DNA of 5,212 nt from Bacillota bacterium (GTDB taxonomy: Bacteria > Bacillota > Clostridia > DSM-8532). The notes under the pieces were generated by a model. The model was given only the letters and a program-made list of their open reading frames with translations. It did no database searches and was not told the origin of the DNA. This document shows, piece after piece, positions 1-4,661 of the stretch; positions within the stretch are counted from its first letter, which is position 1; each line of letters starts with the position of its first letter. The stretch lies in contig JAEXPO010000321.1 in assembly GCA_023446675.1 (NCBI GenBank), forward strand, positions 1-5,212, read 5' to 3'. Both the position numbers and the translations under genes were made by a program.

Positions 1-161
1 ATTTTAAAGGGCAGGCACATTTCATCGGGAGAGTGATAGGAGCCGGCTTGCAAAACGGCGGGAGAATGGCCCCCCGGAAGGATATAGTCAATGTCTAAAT
101 CATCAAAGAGCGCTTTGGCAGCAAGCACGGTATTCCCCATCCGGGGTACGGTTATTTTCAA
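1..161 (-). CDS. CoA-enzyme activase-related protein, second subunit (partial, TTG start)
   Basis: This is the N-terminal 53 residues of a protein that continues past the window edge. It opens LKITVPRMGNTVLAAKALF (Leu read as Met from TTG) and reaches a YHSPDEMCLPFK segment containing Cys49. From family knowledge, the opening 'MKxTxPHMGN' and the later 'SPExxCLPxK' are hallmarks of the longer partner in the two-gene set annotated as acyl-CoA dehydratase activase-related or 'CoA protein activase' in clostridia. The cysteine probably takes part in iron-sulfur binding, which is inference. TTG at 161-159 is chosen because AGGAGG lies 7 bases upstream and because the family motif begins exactly there; the in-frame ATG at Met8 would cut the motif. 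The gene starts inside the end of the preceding activase-like gene, in another frame, so the two are probably translationally coupled. The substrate enzyme is unknown. Confidence 0.8.
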   Translation of the reverse strand, partial: MKITVPRMGNTVLAAKALFDDLDIDYILPGGHSPAVLQAGSYHSPDEMCLPFK

Positions 162-1059
162 GTGTCTTCCTCCTTTCCAGAAGATCCATAAAGGCCTCCA
201 GCCGGGTGTCAAACCCTGCTTCGCCCGTATGCTCGTCAATTTTGAGAACCAGAAGGGGAAAATCCCCGATTTTATCCCTGATAAGCTCGATAACCACTGA
301 GTCGATGCCGCAGGAAAAGGAGGACAGGTAAATAAAGCCGTCGGCTCCGCCTTCCTTAAAAAGGCTTACGGCAGCACCGTAATTTTCCCTTGCAAAGGAC
401 CAGAAGGGCTTTTTAAAAAGCATGTCCGATTCCCTGCTTATAGCCTCCGCCGGGAGTGTCTCCAGGGTAAGAATACCCGCTCCGGCCCGTTCAAGCTTTT
501 TCATGAGATTCATGTTGACGAAGCTGTCATACACCTGATAAGGATGGCCCAGCACGGCAATGGTAAGGCTACGGCCCTTTGTTTTGATGCCGATAGCCGA
601 TTGCCTCTGGCTTTCCAGGGCACGCTCAAGAGCGCTGCTTACACGTGTGCTGTCCCTGGACAGAAGGCTCGCGGCGGATTTGGCCCAGGTTTTTAGCCGT
701 GCCGAATCCCAGGCGTAAATGGGCGGGGCGATGAGAGGGGGGAGATCTGGAATGGTATTGGCTACCATTTCGGGGATGCCGCAGAATTTAGGGCAGATAA
801 ACTCCCTTTTGTCCAGCTGCATGATGCGGGGGATGAAAATAGCGTCGCAGCGGTTTCGAAGCCAGGCCACATGGCCGTGAAACAGCTTGACGGGAAGACA
901 AGCCTCATCCACGCAGTAACGGACACCCTCGTCAAGAATGTGGCGGTTGGTGTCCGGGGAAGGAATCAGCTCGGCCCCCATTTCGGTAAAAAAGGTTTCC
1001 GCAAAAAAACGGTATTTTGAATATAACAAGCCCTTGGGCAGGCCTATTTTCATTTTCAA
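103..1059 (-). CDS. CoA-enzyme activase-related protein (DUF2229 type), first subunit
   Basis: This 318-residue soluble protein resembles the DUF2229 / 'CoA enzyme activase uncharacterised' family, which is found fused to or beside BcrAD/BadF-type ATPases that activate 2-hydroxyacyl-CoA dehydratase-like iron-sulfur enzymes. Visible hallmarks are the opening MKIGLPKGLLY, CVDEACLPVK (Cys49, Cys54), CPKFCGIPEM (Cys89, Cys93), GHPYQVYD (171-178), SSFSCGIDS (Cys250) and DEHTGEAGFDTRLEAF (275-290). The conserved cysteines suggest a metal or iron-sulfur role; this is family-based inference. Two starts are possible. TTG at 1059 has GGAG 8 bases upstream. ATG at 1053 matches the usual family start (MKIG) but is 14 bases from GGAG; I prefer TTG. 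The last 20 or so residues (after LLERRK) extend beyond the usual family end and share DNA with the next gene. No ATPase or dehydratase partner is visible. It sits downstream of a terminator, so it probably has its own promoter, which I could not identify. Confidence 0.8.
   Translation of the reverse strand: MKMKIGLPKGLLYSKYRFFAETFFTEMGAELIPSPDTNRHILDEGVRYCVDEACLPVKLFHGHVAWLRNRCDAIFIPRIMQLDKREFICPKFCGIPEMVANTIPDLPPLIAPPIYAWDSARLKTWAKSAASLLSRDSTRVSSALERALESQRQSAIGIKTKGRSLTIAVLGHPYQVYDSFVNMNLMKKLERAGAGILTLETLPAEAISRESDMLFKKPFWSFARENYGAAVSLFKEGGADGFIYLSSFSCGIDSVVIELIRDKIGDFPLLVLKIDEHTGEAGFDTRLEAFMDLLERRKTLENNRTPDGEYRACCQSAL
169..174 (-). promoter_or_regulatory. Ribosome binding site deciding the TTG start at 161
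   Basis: The minus strand reads AGGAGG followed by AAGACAC and then TTG. The near-perfect anti-16S match with a 7-base spacer supports TTG as the start, although the site lies wholly inside the upstream reading frame. Confidence 0.8.
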
Positions 1060-1076
1060 GATTTAGTCTCCTTTCA

Positions 1077-1151
1077 GCTAAAGCCTAAGTTATGGCTAAT
1101 GCCTGAAATAACGGCTATAGCGTAAATTAACGGTCAAAGCACAATTAACAG
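1077..1151. repeat. Four degenerate ~19-bp tandem repeats upstream of activase gene
   Basis: Plus-strand units are 1077-1094 (18 bp), 1095-1113, 1114-1132 and 1133-1151 (19 bp each). Units 1-3 begin GCTA, carry a GC at positions 7-8 and end in TTATG, ATAACG or TTAACG. Units 2 and 3 match at 14 of 19 positions by hand count; unit 4 (GTCAAAGC...AATTAACAG) is more diverged. Unit 3 contains the perfect palindrome GCTATAGC, with GCTAAAGC and GCTAATGC at the same place in units 1 and 2. The block ends just before the activase ribosome binding site, so it lies in the leader or promoter region. It could be an array of protein-binding sites or a decayed repeat. Confidence 0.5.
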
Positions 1152-1175
1152 ATAAACTGTATTCAGGAAGGGATG

Positions 1176-1211
1176 TTAAAGGGGAGGGGGCCGAAGCCCC
1201 CCGCGCTTTAA
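1176..1211 (-). other. Stable UUCG-capped hairpin
   Basis: On the minus strand the core is GGGGGC-UUCG-GCCCCC, a six-pair GC stem closed by the very stable C(UUCG)G tetraloop. It is enclosed by a second helix, TTAAAG pairing with CTTTAA, separated from the core by a mismatched internal loop. It is followed by CATCCC rather than a U-run, so it is not a textbook intrinsic terminator for the minus strand. It could act as a backup terminator, an RNA stability element at the activase leader, or a dispersed palindromic repeat. Confidence 0.55.
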
Positions 1212-1270
1212 TTGCTTTTTAACTTTCAGCACAGTAGTTATTATTGACAATTCGGTCCGGTTTATTTCCC

Positions 1271-1312
1271 AAAAAACAAAAAGCGAAAAGGCATGAAAGC
1301 CTCTCGCTTTTT
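1271..1312 (-). terminator. Intrinsic terminator after the cupin gene
   Basis: Plus-strand arms 1278-1286 (AAAAAGCGA) and 1304-1312 (TCGCTTTTT) pair over 9 bp. An inner stem AGGC/GCCT (1289-1292 with 1299-1302) and a 6-base loop complete the hairpin. On the minus strand it is followed by TTTTTGTTTTTT, a good U-tract. It lies about 60 bases past the cupin stop and should end the darA-MFS-cupin transcript. The A-rich left arm and T-rich right arm would also allow some termination in the opposite direction. Confidence 0.85.
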
Positions 1313-1374
1313 TATAAAACAATTTATCCGCTTTTAAGAAAAAATATCCTTTTTACATATAGTTGCTTAAAACC

Positions 1375-1725
1375 TTACTTAAACAGATTTATCGCGGCCA
1401 TAAAGACCAGGGGCTCCTCACCTGTGCAGGCAATGTTGTGGCTTTCGCCGCCGCCTGTGATCAAAGCGTCGCCGGGGCCTACCTCCCTTACAGTGCCGTT
1501 GTCGCTGACCTGTCCTTTTCCGCTTAAAACATAGTAAATCTCTTCCTCTTCGTCATGGGGATGAGTGCCTATGGAAGAACCGGGGGCCAGCTCGATTTTG
1601 CCAAAAAGCCGGCATTTTCCCTTCATTTCTTCCTTCGTGAAGATATGAAGTATTTTTGTCTGTCCTTCACCGTCCCGCATTCTCTCGCGAAGCTCCAAAA
1701 TCATATCCTTTTCCGTTTTAAACAT
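1375..1725 (-). CDS. Small single-domain cupin protein
   Basis: This 116-residue protein is a typical length for a one-domain cupin_2 protein. Motif 1 is clear at residues 49-69: GSSIGTHPHDEEEEIYYVLSG, supplying His55, His57 and Glu61 as likely metal ligands. Motif 2 follows at about 85-97 (GDALITGGGESHN) with His96 as the fourth ligand; the usual Pro of this motif is replaced by Gly91. The ligands suggest a metal-binding beta-barrel that binds or turns over a small molecule; a specific reaction cannot be read from the sequence. There is no signal peptide, so it should be cytoplasmic. ATG at 1725 has AGGAGG 7 bases upstream, located inside the last codons of the MFS gene, and the two genes overlap by 8 bases, which implies coupled translation and a shared task, perhaps sensing or processing the transporter's substrate. 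An intrinsic terminator follows. Confidence 0.85.
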   Translation of the reverse strand: MFKTEKDMILELRERMRDGEGQTKILHIFTKEEMKGKCRLFGKIELAPGSSIGTHPHDEEEEIYYVLSGKGQVSDNGTVREVGPGDALITGGGESHNIACTGEEPLVFMAAINLFK

Positions 1726-3028
1726 TTTTCTTCCTCCTATTCATGAAAAGCCCGATGTAAGCGGCGCATACAAAGAGCAGGGTGGACGATACAAGGAACA
1801 GCACCTGCTTGATGTCAAAACCGGCGCCAAACAGGACAATGGGAGCATGTCCGAAGAAGCTGACCAGCTGAGAACCCAAAATGGCGGCTAAATAACCTAT
1901 AATACCGCTGGTGGCCGCGTTAAGTCCGATATAAACCGTTCTTTTTTCATTGGGTGTAAAATCAAACTGGAGATTGAAAAGGGAGACGTTGATGCCTGAC
2001 CAGGCAATTCCCCCAAATACATGGGCAATGGCTAGCAGGATCAAAAGCATGGGGCTGCCCTTAAAGCATAAAAACCAGAGAAAATGGGTGACAGCCAGAA
2101 TGCCGATGGTGAGCATGGAGGTGCGGGCCCAGCTGTGGCGGTCGGCAAACCGTCCCCAGAAGCTGGCCGTTACCACATAGGTTAAGGAGTTAACCATACC
2201 CAGGGTGGTAATGGTGGTATAATTCATGTTCAAGTCAGATTTAAAATAAACAGCGAAAAAGGCACTGGCCACCTGAATGGATATATTCCAGATAATGGAC
2301 ATGATGAAGTATACGATAAAGGTTTTATCTTTAAAGGGGAGTGTAAAAATCTCCCGGATGCGTATGGGTTCAACGGTGTGGATGAGGGGCACTTCCTTCA
2401 TGGCACGAAGGGAAAAGTGATTAATAATCGTGAATACGAAGATAACCCCGTAGACAATGAGATACCCGGTTATTTCACTGTCCTTGGCCTCGTAAACGTC
2501 AAGGACCTTTCCGAGAACAAGGCTTACAACCGTAGCGGAGAATAAGAGATAGCTTTCTCTTTTGCCGAAATAGCGCCCACGCATGTTCTGTGGGACAAAG
2601 CTGACATACATATTGGATACGGCCGGGTTTGCAAAGGAAACCGCCGCGTAGGAAAGAAGAAACACGATAAAGGTGATAATCAGCTTTCCGTTTTTTGGGA
2701 TCGGCAAAAAAGGTATAATAATCAAGGAAGTTAACAAAGCCCTGTGAGCCGACGCACACAGGGTTATAATACTCAGGCGAAATTTAAGCCGCTCAAGCAC
2801 AATGGGTGACAGGAACTGTATGACGGCGGCCAAAACAGGAACGGCCAATATGTATCCGCATACAGTATCACTGGCACCCATGTACTTTAATAACCCAACC
2901 AGAAAGGCTCCGCTCGTAAGATTGAAAATGGTACGGGCTGATGCGCCTTCAATTATTCCAAGCAGGCGATTGCGTTCCATTTCTTTTTCTGTGGGCATTT
3001 GTGATGGTTCCATATGCTGCTGTGACAT
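1718..3028 (-). CDS. MFS family transporter, unknown substrate
   Basis: This 436-residue integral membrane protein has about 12 hydrophobic segments (roughly 30-50, 56-76, 84-108, 115-140, 160-177, 187-207, 236-260, 271-291, 302-321, 326-346, 365-390, 407-429) and short charged ends, as expected for the major facilitator superfamily. MFS motif-A-like loops are seen at 149-157 (MRGRYFGKR) and at 291-298 (WGRFADRH), the latter after helix 8. The N-terminal ~20 residues are hydrophilic and there is no cleavable signal. ATG at 3028 has GAGG 7 bases upstream, and an in-frame TAG two codons before it rules out a longer product. Substrate and direction cannot be inferred; efflux of a drug or metabolite and sugar uptake are both possible. 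It follows a cyclic-di-AMP receptor gene by 140 bases and overlaps the cupin gene by 8 bases (ATGTTTAA), so MFS and cupin form a tight pair. Confidence 0.88.
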   Translation of the reverse strand: MSQQHMEPSQMPTEKEMERNRLLGIIEGASARTIFNLTSGAFLVGLLKYMGASDTVCGYILAVPVLAAVIQFLSPIVLERLKFRLSIITLCASAHRALLTSLIIIPFLPIPKNGKLIITFIVFLLSYAAVSFANPAVSNMYVSFVPQNMRGRYFGKRESYLLFSATVVSLVLGKVLDVYEAKDSEITGYLIVYGVIFVFTIINHFSLRAMKEVPLIHTVEPIRIREIFTLPFKDKTFIVYFIMSIIWNISIQVASAFFAVYFKSDLNMNYTTITTLGMVNSLTYVVTASFWGRFADRHSWARTSMLTIGILAVTHFLWFLCFKGSPMLLILLAIAHVFGGIAWSGINVSLFNLQFDFTPNEKRTVYIGLNAATSGIIGYLAAILGSQLVSFFGHAPIVLFGAGFDIKQVLFLVSSTLLFVCAAYIGLFMNRRKKNV

Positions 3029-3168
3029 GCACTAACCTCGTTCACCCCGGAGGGTGTACTCATTCTTCCTTGTACCTAAAACGGGCCGTGCCCTCAAATA
3101 AAAGGGGCTATACCCGCAAAGCGCAGATGAATCAGCTTGCTTTTACCGGCGCTTCTGAGCTATAAGTA
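3029..3168 (-). promoter_or_regulatory. Leader region between darA and the MFS gene
   Basis: This 140-base gap holds two small inverted repeats: the attenuator-like hairpin described separately, and CACCC-TCCG-GGGTG (plus 3043-3056) just upstream of the MFS ribosome binding site (GAGG, 3036-3039). The latter could shield the site. No convincing -35/-10 pair was found, so the MFS gene may be read through from the darA promoter. Confidence 0.35.
3078..3116 (-). terminator. Weak terminator or attenuator hairpin after darA
   Basis: On the minus strand, CGGG pairs with CCCG (outer 4 bp) and GCCC with GGGC (inner 4 bp), separated by a 4x4 internal loop and capped by an 11-base AT-rich loop. The outer arm is followed at once by TTTT. 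The short stems and short U-run make this a weak terminator at best, consistent with partial read-through from darA into the MFS gene. Confidence 0.3.
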
Positions 3169-3498
3169 CTATAGTTTTAAAAACTGCTCAATATTGAGTG
3201 TGAAGACAGTCGCACCACCAACATTCACTTCAATGGGCATGGCCATGTTAAAGGCTCCGAAGCTGCCCGGAAGCTTTTCGGGGGAAATCATGCGCCGGCG
3301 GTTTTTGCAGGTGTCCCCAATAACCCCAAGTGCTCTGTCCACCTTATCATCATCGGTTGCTATTAAAAAAGTCGTATTTCCGCTTTTCAAAAATCCACCG
3401 CTTGAGCAGAGCTTGGTGGCGCCAAAGCCCTCCTTGTTCAGCTTGTCGGCCAGGATGTTGCCGTCCTCGTCACTAACAATTGCAAATAATAGCTTCAT
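3169..3498 (-). CDS. darA: DarA/PstA-family cyclic-di-AMP receptor protein
   Basis: This 109-residue protein has the length and motif order of Bacillus DarA (YaaQ) and Staphylococcus PstA, PII-like trimeric proteins that bind cyclic-di-AMP at subunit interfaces in the cytoplasm. Matching segments are MKLLFAIVSDEDG (1-13), ATKLCSSGGFLKSGNTTFL (27-45), the B-loop region from ISPEK (71-75) and the C-terminal VGGATVF (93-99). Thr28, Phe36 and Asn41, which I recall as ligand-contacting positions, are kept. Position 26, Arg in the Bacillus and Staphylococcus proteins, is Gly here (FGATKL), so affinity or ligand may differ. The ATG has AAGGAGG 7 bases upstream and a good promoter lies about 70 bases before it. 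It is not next to tmk or holB, the usual neighbours in Bacillus, so it may be a relocated copy or a paralogue. The downstream output of this family is poorly known; the next gene is an MFS transporter. Confidence 0.9.
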   Translation of the reverse strand: MKLLFAIVSDEDGNILADKLNKEGFGATKLCSSGGFLKSGNTTFLIATDDDKVDRALGVIGDTCKNRRRMISPEKLPGSFGAFNMAMPIEVNVGGATVFTLNIEQFLKL

Positions 3499-3568
3499 AA
3501 CCTATCCTCCTTGGCTTTGGATTTTTGGCCGTACTGCGTTTAATCAACTAAACTAGGCCCTTTTAAAT

Positions 3569-3597
3569 ATTATAAGTTATTTCTGCCACGGATTCAA
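3569..3597 (-). promoter_or_regulatory. Sigma-A-type promoter of darA
   Basis: The minus strand has TTGAAT (plus 3597-3592; 4 of 6 to TTGACA), a 17-base spacer, and a perfect TATAAT (3574-3569). Transcription would start near 3562, giving an untranslated leader of about 60 bases that ends in AAGGAGG before the darA ATG. The leader has a small GTTTA/TAAAC inverted repeat, with no recognised riboswitch. Confidence 0.75.
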
Positions 3598-3632
3598 TGC
3601 GGGTAAACATCGCCTTGAGCATGGATTGGACA

Positions 3633-3654
3633 TTTCCGCTTATTTTGGCGGAAA
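3633..3654 (-). terminator. Hairpin overlapping the pseudouridine synthase stop
   Basis: Plus-strand arms TTTCCGC (3633-3639) and GCGGAAA (3648-3654) form a perfect 7-bp stem with an 8-base loop containing the TAA stop. No U-run follows on the minus strand (AUGUCC), so it would be a poor intrinsic terminator; it may protect the 3' end of the mRNA or be chance. Confidence 0.3.
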
Positions 3655-4632
3655 AACCGGTAAATCCAGGCCCGTGCCGGCAAGCCCTTTTTCCCAGGTC
3701 AGAGAGGGAAGAGTCAGGGTTAAGCCTTTAAGGTAGTCCAGGGAACCGGAAGGGGAGGTGAAATCAAAAATCAGGCGATAGGACCAAAGGGCCTGCCATT
3801 TAAGCCCCAGCCCCCGATTGACGCTGTTGCTGCCATATTTTCCGTCTCCCAGCAGGGGATGGCCTATATAAGCCAAGTGAGCCCTTATCTGGTGGGTTTT
3901 CCCTGTGACCAGCTCAACCTCCAGCAGCGAAAAACGGCCGTTAGTGGAAAGAAGGCGGTATCGGGTGATAATTTTTTCGCTGTTTCGCACCGGATGCTCG
4001 TGAATATAGACCCGGCTTTCCCGGCTATCCTTTTCAAGATAGGCCTCAAGGGTTCTCTCAGACTTTTGCGGACACCCGGACACACAGCAAAGATAGTATT
4101 TGCGCATTTCGTGGAGCTTGAATTTTTCGGAAAGTAGGGTGAGGGCTTCCTGAGTCCTGGCAAAAACCACCAGTCCTCCCGTATTGCGGTCAATCCGGTG
4201 GCAGAGGGCCGGAAAAAGGGGATCCTGCCCCTTGAAGTCCGAGCTTTCGCTGTCAAGACTTTGAACAAGCCTGTCCAGGACGCGCTCCTCCCTGTTTTTA
4301 TCATCGTGAACAGGCATCCCCTGAGGCTTGGAAACAATGAGAACGTTTTCGTCACTGAATACAACAAGGGGAATACCTGAACCGGCAGATCGTTTGGCTT
4401 CTTCCGTTTCCTGAGGAGCTTCGTTCTCAAGATAGGCCTCGGGTATAAAGATCTGTACCTGATCCCCGTAAGCCAGGGAATGGGACTGATTAACCCTGGA
4501 ACCGTTAACCCTTACGCTTCGCTTTCGAAACGCTTTATATATGAAGGAGGCAGGGGCCTGGGGCAGCTGCTGGAACAAAAACGCATCACAGCGTTTGCCC
4601 TCATCTCTTTTATCCACTTTATATTCGCGCAT
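3640..4632 (-). CDS. RluA-family RNA pseudouridine synthase with S4 domain
   Basis: This enzyme converts specific uridines in structured RNA, most likely 23S rRNA, to pseudouridine. Numbering from the ATG at 4632 (330 residues), an S4 RNA-binding domain spans about 2-63 (EGKRCDAFL, then RKRSVRVNG). The catalytic domain starts near residue 88, with VLIVSKPQGMPVH at 97-109. The family signature HRIDRNTGGLVVFA (145-158) contains the catalytic Asp148, and VTGKTHQIRAHLAYIGHPLLG (242-262) is the conserved C-terminal motif. The S4 domain and length fit RluC/RluD-like proteins rather than RluA itself, but the target uridine cannot be assigned. A TTG at 4665, overlapping the VanW stop, would add 11 residues. 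I prefer ATG because family members begin at MREY and GGAG lies 5 bases upstream. It follows the VanW gene by 29 bases and is probably in the same operon. Confidence 0.9.
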   Translation of the reverse strand: MREYKVDKRDEGKRCDAFLFQQLPQAPASFIYKAFRKRSVRVNGSRVNQSHSLAYGDQVQIFIPEAYLENEAPQETEEAKRSAGSGIPLVVFSDENVLIVSKPQGMPVHDDKNREERVLDRLVQSLDSESSDFKGQDPLFPALCHRIDRNTGGLVVFARTQEALTLLSEKFKLHEMRKYYLCCVSGCPQKSERTLEAYLEKDSRESRVYIHEHPVRNSEKIITRYRLLSTNGRFSLLEVELVTGKTHQIRAHLAYIGHPLLGDGKYGSNSVNRGLGLKWQALWSYRLIFDFTSPSGSLDYLKGLTLTLPSLTWEKGLAGTGLDLPVFPPK

Positions 4633-4661
4633 GCAAACTCCAATATTAAAGCCTCTGGCTG

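Larger units (their letters stand above)
1060..1374. other. 315-base non-coding region between cupin and activase genes
   Basis: No supportable gene lies here on either strand. In transcription order (minus) it holds an AT-rich tail after the cupin stop, an intrinsic terminator (about 1312-1271), a stable UUCG hairpin (1211-1176), a 4-unit degenerate tandem repeat (1151-1077) and the ribosome binding site of the activase gene (GGAG at 1071-1068). I looked for a sigma-A promoter. TTGTCA at 1250-1245 has no acceptable -10 at 16-18 bases. TTGACC inside the repeat has TATAGC only 12 bases away. No promoter is therefore called. Confidence 0.7.

Noticed and set aside
1244..1266. Plus-strand TTGACA followed by TTTATT as a promoter
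   Set aside because: The two boxes are only about 11 bases apart, and there is no plus-strand gene to serve.
1332..1372. Inverted repeat TTTTAAG / CTTAAAA after the cupin stop
   Set aside because: The arms are 7 bp, very AT-rich and separated by 27 bases; the real terminator is the GC-containing hairpin just beyond it.
2957..3064. A short minus-strand frame starting MSTPSGVNE that overlaps the MFS start in another frame
   Set aside because: The purine-rich stretch AAGGAAGA is too close to its ATG, the peptide is low quality, and most of it is a shadow of the MFS N-terminus. A leader peptide is possible but unsupported.
3160..3174. Near-palindrome CTATA-AGTAC-TATAG at the darA stop codon
   Set aside because: The arms are only 5 bp and AT-rich, with no nearby promoter; chance is the best explanation.
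3566..3625. A 19-codon reading frame on the minus strand (starts MLKAMFTRIES) between the pseudouridine synthase and darA
   Set aside because: It has no ribosome binding site and lies across the darA promoter elements. It reads plausibly as protein and could be a remnant, but the support is too thin for a gene call.
3885..4430. A 181-codon frame on the minus strand inside the pseudouridine synthase gene
   Set aside because: The translation is Arg/Lys/Ser-rich with no family motif and lies entirely within a gene with clear catalytic motifs, so it is a shadow frame.
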